Origin: Streptomyces sp. 11x1
GTDB taxonomy: Bacteria > Actinomycetota > Actinomycetes > Streptomycetales > Streptomycetaceae
Assembly (NCBI RefSeq): GCF_032598905.1
Contig: NZ_CP122458.1
Location: 1,860,001-1,924,000, forward strand
DNA length: 64,000 nucleotides
Direction: 5' to 3'
The notes under the pieces were generated by a model. The model searched no databases, had not been told where the DNA came from, and saw only the letters and a program-made list of their open reading frames with translations. The translations under genes were made by a program, and so were the position numbers. Each line of letters starts with the position of its first letter. Position 1 is the first letter of the stretch. Shown piece by piece: positions 8,542-16,805 of this stretch.

Positions 8542-8573
8542 CTGTGGGTGCTTGAGGCCTGTGGGTGCTTGAG
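8542..8573. repeat. 15-bp direct repeat between gvpO and gvpA
   Basis: CTGTGGGTGCTTGAG (plus-strand reading) occurs at 8542-8556 and again at 8559-8573, a 17-base period. It fills half of the 62-bp gap upstream of gvpA. It may be a regulator site or an mRNA element giving gvpA different expression from gvpO; nothing identifies a binding protein. Confidence 0.6.
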
Positions 8574-8584
8574 CGGGACGGCGT

Positions 8585-8950
8585 CTAGCGGCCGCCGGGG
8601 CGATGTGGGTCCGCCCGCCCGCGTTCGTAACGGCGGACACGCCGATAGCCGGTGAGCTCGCCCTGCGGGTCGAGTTCCACCCGGTAGCTCGCGAGCAGGC
8701 TCATCGTGTCGGGGACCCTGGCGACCTCCAGGACCTCGACCTCCAGCGTCCAGCCGTCCTCGGACTGTTCGAACGACGACACGGACTCGGGCGCCATGCC
8801 GGTCAGCTCCGCGAGCTGGGTCCGCGCATGACGCAGCACCTGCATGGGGCCGGGGCGCTCGTCCGCCGATTCCCGCACCTCTTCAGGTTCATCCGATTCA
8901 CGCCTTGTGGGCGAATTATGTGTTTTTGATGTGTTTGATGCGTTCGACAT
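8585..8950 (-). CDS. gvpO: Gas vesicle protein GvpO
   Basis: A 121-residue protein with an unstructured Ser/Asn/Thr-rich N-terminus, then the GvpO family core: [40 protein letters not shown] and an arginine-rich end ([14 protein letters not shown]). GvpO is a cytosolic accessory protein, regulatory in haloarchaea. First gene of the operon. I use the ATG at 8950, which has GAGG five bases upstream, rather than the in-frame GTG at 8965. Only 69 bases separate it from the upstream polymerase gene on the same strand, so any dedicated gvp promoter must lie there or inside that gene. Confidence 0.87.
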   Translation of the reverse strand: MSNASNTSKTHNSPTRRESDEPEEVRESADERPGPMQVLRHARTQLAELTGMAPESVSSFEQSEDGWTLEVEVLEVARVPDTMSLLASYRVELDPQGELTGYRRVRRYERGRADPHRPGGR

Positions 8951-9019
8951 GACCACCTCGAACACCGAGTGGCCACACGTCCGTTGGCCAAACCTTTTCG
9001 GGTCAGCCGCGCAGCGCCG

Positions 9020-9937
9020 TCAACCGCGCAACGCGGCCAGCCGCCGTGCCGGAGCGAGCGCGCGACCCCGCCTCATGGCTCCCGCCCAGGGGTCGGTGCG
9101 GGCCTGGTCGACGGCGTCCGCCAGGGTCCATCGGCGGGCGTCGACGGCCGGGGCGTCGAGCTGTTCCCAGGTCAGGGGCGTGGCCACGGGCGCGCCGGGG
9201 CGGGCGCGCACGGTGTAGGGGGCTACGGCGGTCTGGGCGTAGACGTTGCGCTGGATGTCGAGGTAGAGCCGGTCGCCCCGGTCCTTCTTGCGGGGTTCGA
9301 CGGTGAGCCGCTCGGGATGGGCGCGGACGAGTTCCCCGGCGAGTTCCCGGGCGAAGTCGCGCACCGCGTCGAAGTCGTCGTGCCCGTTCAGCGGTACGAC
9401 GACGTGGACGCCCCGGGAGCCGGTGGTCATCGGTACGGACGGCAGGTTGGGCGCGTCGCGCAGGTCCCGTACGTCCCGGGCGGCCTCCCGGACCTGCGCG
9501 AAGTCGTCCACCGACGGGTCGAGGTCGATGACGAGCCGGTCGGGTCGGTCGACGTCCCCGGCCCGGGAGAGCCAGCGGTGCAGGGTGAGGCAGGCCTGGT
9601 CGGCCAGGTAGACGAGGGTGGCCGCGTCGTCGCAGACCGGGTGGACGACCGTGCCTCCCTCCTTGGCCACCTCGACGCGTTCGATCCGGTCCGGATAGTG
9701 CTCGGGGGTGTTCTTCTGCATGAACATGGGCCCGTCGAGCCCGTCGGGGTGCCGTTCCAGCATCAGCGGGCGCCCGCGCAGATGGGGCAGCATGAAGGGG
9801 GCGACGGCACGGTGGTAGGCGACGAGATCGCCCTTGGTGTACTCCTTGCCGCCGCCGTCGGCGGGGAACAGCACCTTGTCCGGCCGGTGGATCTCGACGG
9901 TACGGCGACCGACCCGCATCGTGTGGCTGTCCCCCAT
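9020..9937 (-). CDS. LigD-type primase-polymerase domain protein
   Basis: A stand-alone 305-residue archaeo-eukaryotic primase/polymerase domain as in bacterial NHEJ LigD. Diagnostic motifs: DKVLFP near the start, MQKNTPEHYPDRI, the metal-binding DxD in LVIDLDPS, and the TTGSRGVHVVVPL motif followed by a conserved RKKDRGDRLYLDIQRN. It has no fused ligase or nuclease domain, so ligation at breaks would need a separate ATP-dependent ligase. Such proteins add ribonucleotides at DNA ends with Ku. Only 12 bases separate it from the transketolase stop, so it is co-transcribed with metabolic genes, an odd context for repair. From memory, a similar gene sits next to gvp in S. coelicolor. Confidence 0.9.
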   Translation of the reverse strand: MGDSHTMRVGRRTVEIHRPDKVLFPADGGGKEYTKGDLVAYHRAVAPFMLPHLRGRPLMLERHPDGLDGPMFMQKNTPEHYPDRIERVEVAKEGGTVVHPVCDDAATLVYLADQACLTLHRWLSRAGDVDRPDRLVIDLDPSVDDFAQVREAARDVRDLRDAPNLPSVPMTTGSRGVHVVVPLNGHDDFDAVRDFARELAGELVRAHPERLTVEPRKKDRGDRLYLDIQRNVYAQTAVAPYTVRARPGAPVATPLTWEQLDAPAVDARRWTLADAVDQARTDPWAGAMRRGRALAPARRLAALRG

Positions 9938-9949
9938 CGCCTGCTCCTC

Positions 9950-11797
9950 TCAGGGCGTGATCGCGTGCTCCACCAGCAGCCGTCCGGCCACCGCGATGGC
10001 CTCCGCGTCGATCCCCGCCTCGCGCAGCTGCTCCTCGGGCGAGGCCGAGCCCGGCATCGTACGGACGGCCAGGCGCACCAGGCGGGGCACCGGGCGGCCG
10101 TCGAGGAAGGCGTCGAGGACCGCGTCGCCGAGGCCGCCCTCCTCGTGGTGGTCCTCGACGGTGAGGATGCAGCCGGTGCGTTCGGCGGCCTCCCGCAGGG
10201 TGCGGCGGTCGACGGGCTTGACCGAGTAGAGGTCGATCACCCGGACCTGGATGCCCTCGCGGTCCAGCGCGTCGGCGGCGTTGAGGGCCTCGTGGACGGT
10301 GGCCCCGGCCGCGACGACCGTCAGCCGGTCGGTGTCCGAGGCACGCAGCACCTTGCTGCCGCCGACCGGGAACTCCTCGGTCGGGCTGTAGAGGACGGGC
10401 GAGGCGCCCCTGGAGGTGCGCAGGTAGCGGACGCCGTCGAGGCCGGCCATGGTGCCGACGAGCTTGGCGGTCTGGTTGGCGTCGCACGGGTACAGCACGG
10501 TGGAGCCGTGCACCGAGCGCATCATCGCCAGGTCCTCCAGACCCATCTGCGAGGGCCCGTCCTGGCCGATGGCGACGCCCGCGTGGGAGCCGACGAGATT
10601 GATGCCGGAGCCGCTGACCGACGCCATGCGGATGAAGTCGTGGGCACGGGTGAGAAACGCCGCGAACGTGGCGGCGTACGGCACCCAGCCGCGGGCCGCG
10701 AGGCCCACCGAGGCGGCCACGAGCTGCTGTTCGGCGATGTAGCACTCGAAGTAGCGGTCGGGGTGCTCCTTGGCGAAGAACTCGGAGCGGGTGGAGTCGC
10801 CGACCTCGCCGTCCAGGGCGACGACGTCCCCGCGGGCGGAGCCGAGCGCGGCGAGGGCCTGCCCGTAGGCGTCCCGGGTGGCGACCTCGTCACCGGTCTC
10901 GTAGCGCGGCAGTTCCAGGTGCCCGGTGCGTACGGCGTGCAGCATCCGGGCGGCCGGCGGCTGAGGGACCTCGACGCGGAGGTCGCGCACCCCGCCGAGT
11001 TCCGCGATCGCCTCGTCGGCGTCCTTGAGCGGCTTGCCGTGCAGGCCCTCCCGGTCCTGGACGGCCTCGACACCCTTGCCCTTGAGGGTGCGGGCCAGGA
11101 TCACGGTGGGCTGGCCCTTGGTGGAGGCGGCCTCGCCGTAGGCGCGGTCGACGGCGTCCACGTCGTGTCCGTCGATCTCGATGGTGTGCCAGCCGAAGGC
11201 CGCGAAGCGGCGGGCGTAGGCGTCCAGGTCGTGGCCGTGCCGGGTGGGCCCGCGCTGTCCGAGCCGGTTGACGTCGACGATCGCCGTCAGATTGTCGAGA
11301 TGCTCGTACGCGGCGTGCTCGGCGGCCTCCCACACCGAGCCCTCGGCGAGCTCGCTGTCGCCGCACAGCACCCACACCCGGTAGCCGGTGCGGTCCAGCC
11401 GCTTCCCGGCCAGCGCGATGCCGACGCCGACGGGCAGTCCCTGGCCCAGCGACCCGGTGGCCGTCTCCACCCACGGCAGCCGCCGTGGCGTGGGGTGTCC
11501 CTCCAGCCGGCTGCCCAGCTTGCGGAAGGTCATCAGCTCGGTCTCGCTGATCGCGCCCGCCGCCTTGTACGCGGAGTACAGCAGGGGCGAGGCGTGCCCC
11601 TTGGACAGCACGAACCGGTCGTTGGCGGGGTGCTGGGGGCGTTCGAAGTCGTACCGCAGATGCTTCGCGAGCAGCACCGCCATCAGCTCGGCGCCCGACA
11701 TGGACGACGTCGGGTGCCCGGAGCCTGCGGCATCCGAAGCGCGGACGCTGTCGACCCGCAACTGCTGTGCCAGCTCGGTGAGTTGACGGCTGTTCAT
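9950..11797 (-). CDS. Transketolase
   Basis: The 615-residue protein is a full transketolase, shorter than the usual 650-700 residue housekeeping form. It has the thiamine-diphosphate motif (GDSELAEGSVWEAAEHAAYE), the phosphate/TPP loop GSGHPTSSMSGAE near the N-terminus, and the pyrimidine-binding domain with DGPSQMGLEDLAMMR. It transfers two-carbon ketol units in the pentose phosphate pathway, giving ribose-5-phosphate and erythrose-4-phosphate. The ATG overlaps the NADH dehydrogenase stop (ATGA) and is preceded by AAAAGGAGAG. A second, housekeeping transketolase is presumably elsewhere in the genome. Confidence 0.9.
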   Translation of the reverse strand: MNSRQLTELAQQLRVDSVRASDAAGSGHPTSSMSGAELMAVLLAKHLRYDFERPQHPANDRFVLSKGHASPLLYSAYKAAGAISETELMTFRKLGSRLEGHPTPRRLPWVETATGSLGQGLPVGVGIALAGKRLDRTGYRVWVLCGDSELAEGSVWEAAEHAAYEHLDNLTAIVDVNRLGQRGPTRHGHDLDAYARRFAAFGWHTIEIDGHDVDAVDRAYGEAASTKGQPTVILARTLKGKGVEAVQDREGLHGKPLKDADEAIAELGGVRDLRVEVPQPPAARMLHAVRTGHLELPRYETGDEVATRDAYGQALAALGSARGDVVALDGEVGDSTRSEFFAKEHPDRYFECYIAEQQLVAASVGLAARGWVPYAATFAAFLTRAHDFIRMASVSGSGINLVGSHAGVAIGQDGPSQMGLEDLAMMRSVHGSTVLYPCDANQTAKLVGTMAGLDGVRYLRTSRGASPVLYSPTEEFPVGGSKVLRASDTDRLTVVAAGATVHEALNAADALDREGIQVRVIDLYSVKPVDRRTLREAAERTGCILTVEDHHEEGGLGDAVLDAFLDGRPVPRLVRLAVRTMPGSASPEEQLREAGIDAEAIAVAGRLLVEHAITP

Positions 11798-13215
11798 GAC
11801 TCTCCTTTTGAACCCTCGGCGGGCTTCGGCGGAATTTCGGACGCCGGGCCGCGCTCCTGACCCGGTGACGTGGCCGGGGACTCGTCGGCGCCCGTCTTCG
11901 CCTTCTGGGGGGCGCCGGGCACCTTGGCCAGCTCCGGTGACGCCGTGTCCAGGGGGACGGACCAGGACCGTACGAGGCCCAACTGGACGCCCTGGCGCGG
12001 CAGTACGGCGTCCAGGAGCCAGTCGGCGGCCACCCGGACGCGGTTGCCGGGCATGGCGGCAAGGTGGTAGCCGCGGGCGACGGCTCCGGCGAGGGGCCCG
12101 GACAGCGGTACGCCGAGCGGGTTGGCGGCGGCCTTGACCCCGCCGAGGTCCACGACGAAGCCGAGGTCGCTGTGGCGGTAGGGCTCGGGCTCGCCCCGGC
12201 CGAGGGAGGCGGCGACGTTGTACGCGGCCACCTTGCCCTGCCGCCAGGCGTGTTGGGCGGTCATCGGGGTGTACTGGCCGGGCTTGGTCAGGTCGGGTAC
12301 GGCGGCCGCGTCGCCGCAGGCGAACACGTCCGGCCGGCCCGGCACCCGCAGCGTGGGCTCGACGAGCAGCCGGCCGCGTTCCATCGGCAGCCCCAGCGAC
12401 TCGGCGAGCGGATCGGGCCGTACGCCCACGCACCACACGAGCGTGCGGGTGTCGACGAACTCCCCGTCGGTCAGCAGCACTCCGTTCGGTGTGGCCTCCT
12501 TCACGGAGGTCCCCATCCGCACGTCGACACCCCGCTGCCGCAGCACCTTGTCGGCGGTCCGCGACAGCTTCTCGTCCATCTCGGGCAGCACGCGGTCGGC
12601 GATGTCGAGCAGCATCCAGCGCGGTCGCATGCCCTCCCGCAGCGGTTGCTTGCGCACCAGCGCGTCGGTGAAGATCTGGCCATGGGCGGCGACCTCGGTC
12701 CCGGTGTAACCGGCGCCGACCACCACGAAGGTGCAGCGCGCGTCGCAGCTCTTGGGGTCCTCGCTCCCGGCGGCCAGCTCCACCTGCCGGGTCACGTGGT
12801 CCCTGAGGTACAGCGCCTCGGGCAGCCCCCGGAAGCCGTGGGCGTGCTCGGCGACGCCGGGGATGGGCAGCAGCTTGTTGACGCTGCCGGCCGCGAGCAC
12901 CAGCCGGTCGTAGGTGAGGGTGCCGACGCCGCCCTCGGGATCCGAGTAGCGCACGGTGCGCGCGTCGAGGTCGATGTCGTCGGCCTCACCCAGCACCAGC
13001 CGCACATGGGGCAGGGTGCCGGTGAGGGAGACGGTGACCCGGCGTGGTTCCAGGATGCCGGCGGCGACCTGGGGCAGCAGGGGCAGATACAGGAAGTAGT
13101 CGGTCGGGTTCAGCAGGGTGATGTCGGCCTTGTTCCGGGTCAGCCGCGCGAGGGTGCGGGCCGTCCGGTAGCCGGCGAAACCGGCACCGACGATCACGAT
13201 GCGGGGTCGACTCAC
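11794..13215 (-). CDS. Type II NADH dehydrogenase (NDH-2)
   Basis: The 473-residue FAD enzyme has two dinucleotide-binding motifs: GAGFAGYRTARTL near residue 10 for FAD and GAGYTGTEVAAHG near residue 165 for NADH. The second FAD site FACGDAAAVPDLTKPGQYTP is also present. NDH-2 oxidises NADH and reduces menaquinone without pumping protons, on the inner face of the membrane. The last 70 residues are a Pro/Ala/Lys-rich disordered tail. I start at a GTG with GGAGG eight bases upstream; a longer frame runs back into the divergent gene. It heads the operon with transketolase and the polymerase. Confidence 0.88.
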   Translation of the reverse strand: MSRPRIVIVGAGFAGYRTARTLARLTRNKADITLLNPTDYFLYLPLLPQVAAGILEPRRVTVSLTGTLPHVRLVLGEADDIDLDARTVRYSDPEGGVGTLTYDRLVLAAGSVNKLLPIPGVAEHAHGFRGLPEALYLRDHVTRQVELAAGSEDPKSCDARCTFVVVGAGYTGTEVAAHGQIFTDALVRKQPLREGMRPRWMLLDIADRVLPEMDEKLSRTADKVLRQRGVDVRMGTSVKEATPNGVLLTDGEFVDTRTLVWCVGVRPDPLAESLGLPMERGRLLVEPTLRVPGRPDVFACGDAAAVPDLTKPGQYTPMTAQHAWRQGKVAAYNVAASLGRGEPEPYRHSDLGFVVDLGGVKAAANPLGVPLSGPLAGAVARGYHLAAMPGNRVRVAADWLLDAVLPRQGVQLGLVRSWSVPLDTASPELAKVPGAPQKAKTGADESPATSPGQERGPASEIPPKPAEGSKGES

Positions 13216-13380
13216 GGTTCGCCTCCGGCGGGTCGCGTGCGTACGAACCTTCCGCGTCCCCCTGGTCCACGGGCCCAAACCGGAGGTCCGCCCGATCGTG
13301 CGCGGGTTTCCGCCGTGATCCACGGGTACTCGGACCGCGAACCGGCCCGCCCCGAGCGCACCTGTCGCGGAGGTACCCCC

Positions 13381-13799
13381 ATGCCCGAGTACGGATACTT
13401 CCTGGCGACCGAGGAGTTCGGTCCCGCCGAGCTGATCGAGTACCGCAGGGCGGCGGGGGCGCGAACCCCGTCAGCGGCGGCACGAAGGTGTGCTGGGGCC
13501 CCGACCGGGACGCCGCGGTCCGGCTCGTCCGCCACCTGCGGTCGAGCCAGCTGCTGCCCGGCGAGATGGGGCAGATCCTGCCCCCGCCCAGCCTCTTCGA
13601 ACAGCTGGAGCCGCTGGTCACCGAACAGATGGTCGGCGAGAACACGGTGTGCGGCGACGACGTCGACGAGCACGTCGCCGAGCTGACCGCCTTCGCCGAC
13701 GCGGGCTTCGACCGTGTGTACGTCAGCCAGGTCGGCCCCGACCAGCGTGGCTTCTTCGACTTCTACCGCACGAAGGTGCTGCCGCAACTCCAGCGCTGA
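13381..13799 (+). pseudogene. F420/flavin-dependent LLM-class oxidoreductase, internally deleted
   Basis: The first 20 residues (PEYGYFLATEEFGPAELIEY) match the N-terminus of the roughly 315-residue F420-dependent luciferase-like oxidoreductases. Around 13460-13470 the text jumps, in another frame, to the family's C-terminus: NPVSGGTKVCWGPDRDAAVR, then LRSSQLLPGEMGQ and ending HVAELTAFADAGFDRVYVSQ followed by VGPDQRGFFDFYRTKVLPQL. About 190 internal residues are missing and the two ends are out of frame. The remnant lacks the flavin/F420 barrel core, so no activity is expected. It has an intact start site (GGAGG before ATG) and a strong terminator behind it. Confidence 0.82.
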
Positions 13800-13873
13800 T
13801 CCGCACCGCCCCCGAGTTCTCGGCCCAGATGGTGTTTCCCTCTCCCCATCGTCTGGGCCGAGTGCACGTGCGC

Positions 13874-13919
13874 AAGGAGCGGGGCCCGGAACGTCCTTGC
13901 CGTCCGGGCCCCGCTCCTT
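13874..13919. terminator. 17-bp perfect hairpin terminator
   Basis: AAGGAGCGGGGCCCGGA (13874-13890) pairs perfectly with 13903-13919 across a 12-base loop. It lies between the oxidoreductase remnant and the convergent holin-like gene, so it can end transcription from both sides. Confidence 0.8.
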
Positions 13920-13987
13920 CGGCTGCTCTCTTTTCTGCTCGGCTTTCCTGCTCTTCCTGCTCTTCCTGCTCTTTCCTCCGCTCACCG

Positions 13988-14476
13988 CTACCGGTGACGC
14001 GGGTCCTCGGGGTCGACACCGGCCGGGGGCGGCGCACCGGTCGCGCCGCCGGGTGCGACGGGCGGCACCGGCGGATATCCGGCCGGCCCCGCACTGCCCG
14101 GGGGCATCCCCGGCGCCGTGCCGCCGACCACCCGGTCACGGCCCCCGGCGATCTCGCCCTCGTGCTCGGCCGTCGGCCGGGACGCCGAGGGACGCGCCGC
14201 GCTTCGCAGCACATACGCCGCCACACCGAGCATCACGGCCGTGATCAGCGCGGCGGCCCAGTCCGGCAGGCCCAGCGACAGGGCCAGCCCGAGGGCCAGC
14301 GCGAGGGCGGCACCCGCGTAGAGGGCGAGTGCCCCGGACGCGGCGTACAGCGCGGCCTTGCGGCGCTGCTTGCGGGTCTGCTGCCGCAGCTCGTCGCGGA
14401 TGGTCTCGCGGGCCACCAGCGCCAGCTCGTCGACCAGGTGCTTGTCCAGATGTTCGAGATGATCCAAGCGGTCCAT
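13988..14476 (-). CDS. Holin-X/Act-like membrane protein
   Basis: A 162-residue protein with the actinobacterial holin-X (PF07332-type) layout. An N-terminal helix with HLDKHLVDELALVARETI and a basic patch (RKQRRKAA) is followed by two membrane helices (about residues 48-70 and 73-95). A long Pro/Gly-rich cytoplasmic or extracellular tail ends it. Despite the name, these are chromosomal proteins of unknown function, not phage lysis genes. Start is the ATG giving MDRLDHLEHLDKH; the longer frame upstream is weaker. It converges with the remnant gene across the terminator. Confidence 0.72.
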   Translation of the reverse strand: MDRLDHLEHLDKHLVDELALVARETIRDELRQQTRKQRRKAALYAASGALALYAGAALALALGLALSLGLPDWAAALITAVMLGVAAYVLRSAARPSASRPTAEHEGEIAGGRDRVVGGTAPGMPPGSAGPAGYPPVPPVAPGGATGAPPPAGVDPEDPRHR

Positions 14477-14565
14477 TGCGCCCGGGTACCCCTGCCCGTG
14501 CCCGCGTAACGCGGGCCGGTAACGCGGCATGCGCCGGGGGCGGATCCCCAACTAGGCTCTGCACC

Positions 14566-14919
14566 ATGGAGATTCTCGGCACCACGCTCCGCATCTGCGT
14601 CGACGACCTGGAAGCAGCGGTCCCGTTCTACGAGAGACTCTCGGGCGGACCGGCGATGCGCTTCGAACGCGGTGGCGTCCAGGTCGCAGCCGTCGGCTGC
14701 TTCCTGCTGATGAGCGGCCCGGAGGCGGAGCTGGAGGTCCTGCGCAAGGTCGCCGCGACCATCGCGGTCGAGGACGTCGACGAGGCGAACCGGGTCCTCA
14801 CCGCCTCCGGCGCCCAGGTGCTGGCCGGCCCCGTCCCGACCCCCGTCGGCCGCAATCTGATCGCGGTCCACCCCGACGGCTCGGTCTACGAGTACGCGGA
14901 CCGCCGGGCGGCCGGGTGA
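14566..14919 (+). CDS. VOC/glyoxalase-family protein
   Basis: A 117-residue single-module vicinal-oxygen-chelate protein. It has the babbab pattern starting TTLRICVDDLEAAVPFYERL and ending GRNLIAVHPDGSVYEYADR. Metal ligand positions are only partly conserved, so it may be a binding or resistance protein instead of an enzyme. The ATG lies seven bases after a TAGGCT box (14553-14558) and there is no ribosome site, which points to a leaderless mRNA. Its stop is three bases from the end of the convergent arginase remnant. Confidence 0.78.
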   Translation: MEILGTTLRICVDDLEAAVPFYERLSGGPAMRFERGGVQVAAVGCFLLMSGPEAELEVLRKVAATIAVEDVDEANRVLTASGAQVLAGPVPTPVGRNLIAVHPDGSVYEYADRRAAG

Positions 14920-14922
14920 GCC

Positions 14923-15832
14923 TCAGGCGGCGAACGCGGCCACCACGAGGTCCGTGAGCAGCGCGCCCGCCGTGCCGTCGGGGTCCAGATCCGGGTCGTA
15001 GATGGTGACGTTGAGGCCCACGCAGTGCGGTGAGCTGACCAACGGGCGGAGCAGCGCGGTCAGTTCGTCGGGGAGGAGCCCGTCGGGGTCGGGGCTGTGG
15101 ACGGCCGGCATGACGGACGGGTCGAGGACGTCGTCGTCCAGGTGGACCCAGAAGCCGTCCAGTTCGGGCGGTTCGGCGAGAGTGCGTGCCGGGCGTCGCA
15201 CGGCACGCGCCACTTTCGCAGCAGGCCCTGGGTGCGCAGCTCGCCGACGGTCACGACGGGGATCTGCAGGGCGGCCGGCTCGGTGCGGTCGTCCTCGAAC
15301 GCGTCCCGGATGCCGAAGACCCGTACGTCCTCGTCGCGCAGATAGGGCCCGAGCCCTTCCAGATCGGTCAGGTCCGGCTGGCCGCGCCCCGTGGCGAGCG
15401 CCAGCTCCTCGCCGCCGGCCGCCCCGACCCGGTCGGAGTTCCCCGGGTGCCGGAAATCGGCGGAGGCGTCGACGGCGACCAGCCCGTACCGCCCGATCCG
15501 GCGCAGCGCGAGCGCGGCGCCGAGCTGGATCGAACAGTCCCCGCCGAGGACGACGGGCAGCTCACCGGCCCGGACGTGCCGCTCGATCCGGTCGGCCGGC
15601 CTGCGCGTGTACGAGGCGATCGCCCCGGCGTTGAAGACACCGTCGCCCTCCTGCCAGTCGCCCCGGTCGTAGCGCGGCGGCACGACCACCCCGCCCTCCA
15701 GCGCGCGAGTCGCCGCACGATGCCCTGTTCGCGCAGCGCGCCGGCGAGCTTGTGGCAGCCGGGCACGGTTCCCGGGGCGGGCGGCCGCAGGCCGAGGTTG
15801 GAGGGAGCGTCCACGACGACGATGTTCCGCAT
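14923..15832 (-). pseudogene. Arginase/agmatinase-family protein, two frameshifts
   Basis: Three reading frames must be joined to read a full ureohydrolase. The N-terminus is RNIVVVDAPSNLGLRPPAPG up to about 15715. The middle is GELPVVLGGDCSIQLGAALA and onward in a second frame. The C-terminus is LAEPPELDGFWVHLDDDVLD in a third, from about 15195. The first shift fits a one-base loss. The metal motif normally reading D-x-H-x-D is DASAD here, so a manganese-binding His is lost, while the later DxDxxDP motif remains. A loss at the metal site argues for genuine decay over sequencing error. The ATG at 15832 is presumed. Confidence 0.8.
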
Positions 15833-15878
15833 GGCTCCCATCCTGCGCGACGGGGTCGCCCACCGGGACGGGAACGGA

Positions 15879-16451
15879 TCATTCCGGCAGGCGGCCCCCG
15901 CCCGGCGCCGGGCGCTCCATCTCCGTGGTGAGCGCCCACCTCTGGTGGTCCCGCCAAGCACCGTCGATGAACAGGAAGTCCGGTGAGAACCCCTCCAGCC
16001 GGAACCCGCACCGCCGGGCGAGGGCGATGGAGGCGGCGTTCTGGGGCTGCACGTTGATCTCCAGCCGGTGCAGCCCCATGAAGGTGAACGCGTACTCCAC
16101 GACCAGCGCGAGCCCCTCCCCCATCAGGCCCCGCCCGGCGGCGTGGGCGAAGGCGCCGTAGCCGAGGGCGCCGCTCTGGAAGCCGCCCTCCACGATGTTG
16201 TTGATGTTGATGAAGCCGGCGATGCCCCCGCCGTCCCTCTCGCACACCAGGAACCCGGCCTTGGTCGGATCCTCGATCAGCCGTCCCGCGTAGGCGCGGT
16301 ACGCGGCCTCGGTCGCCGGGGGGAACAGCCACGGCCGGTGCAGCTCCCCGCTCTCCCGCACCCGTTGGACGAACTCGGGACCGTCCTCGGGTGTGAAGCG
16401 CCGGATCACGACGCGGGGGCCTTCGATGAGATGACGAACGTTCTCGGACAC
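15879..16451 (-). CDS. GNAT N-acetyltransferase (RimJ/RimL type)
   Basis: The 190-residue protein has the RimJ/RimL layout: RRFTPEDGPEFVQRVRESGE at the start, GGIAGFININNIVEGGFQSG in the central sheet, the acetyl-CoA loop GRGLMGEGL, and LEINVQPQNAASIALARRCG (motif B). It transfers acetyl from acetyl-CoA to a protein N-terminus or small amine; the target is unknown. I use the GTG at 16451. A TACCGT box sits six bases upstream with no ribosome site, so the mRNA is probably leaderless. The longer open frame upstream overlaps the LapA-like gene. Confidence 0.83.
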   Translation of the reverse strand: MSENVRHLIEGPRVVIRRFTPEDGPEFVQRVRESGELHRPWLFPPATEAAYRAYAGRLIEDPTKAGFLVCERDGGGIAGFININNIVEGGFQSGALGYGAFAHAAGRGLMGEGLALVVEYAFTFMGLHRLEINVQPQNAASIALARRCGFRLEGFSPDFLFIDGAWRDHQRWALTTEMERPAPGGGRLPE

Positions 16452-16477
16452 CCCGCCACGGTACGTCGGGGCGGGTA

Positions 16478-16726
16478 TCACCTGTGGCGTCTCATGAAGT
16501 AGGCCCCGCACACCGCTCCGACCAGGCCCGTCCCGAGGAGCGCCAGCCACAGGGGCATGGTGACCTCGGAGACCAGCAGCTGGATCTCGGTGCTCTGGGT
16601 GTTCTGGAAGACGAAGACGAGCGCGAGGACGGCGAGCAGGCCCACGACGACCCGGCCGGGGGTCAGCGTCTCGCTCCATCGCTTCCGCCCGTGCGTCCCG
16701 ACTCGTGGCGTTTTCTTCGCGCTCAT
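16478..16726 (-). CDS. LapA-domain small membrane protein
   Basis: An 82-residue protein with a basic cytosolic N-terminus (SAKKTPRVGTHGRKRW) and two membrane helices flanking VFQNTQSTEIQLLVSEVTMP, the diagnostic core of the LapA/DUF1049 family. The C-terminus is MRRHR. The function in Gram-positives is unknown. GGAGGT directly precedes the ATG. Confidence 0.8.
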   Translation of the reverse strand: MSAKKTPRVGTHGRKRWSETLTPGRVVVGLLAVLALVFVFQNTQSTEIQLLVSEVTMPLWLALLGTGLVGAVCGAYFMRRHR

Positions 16727-16805
16727 ACCTCCAGAATGACGGGGGCGCCCCAGACGCGCCTGGTGGGAGAGGCGTCGGGCAGTCGGCCGGGGGCGGCGCG
16801 GGTCG

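Noticed and set aside
8969..11860. Long plus-strand frame opposite the polymerase and transketolase genes
   Set aside because: Composition (Gly/Val/Arg/His/Asp strings) is that of a shadow frame; the minus-strand proteins have full catalytic motifs.
13988..14476. Holin-like gene as evidence of a prophage
   Set aside because: No other phage genes nearby; this holin-X family is a common chromosomal actinobacterial protein.
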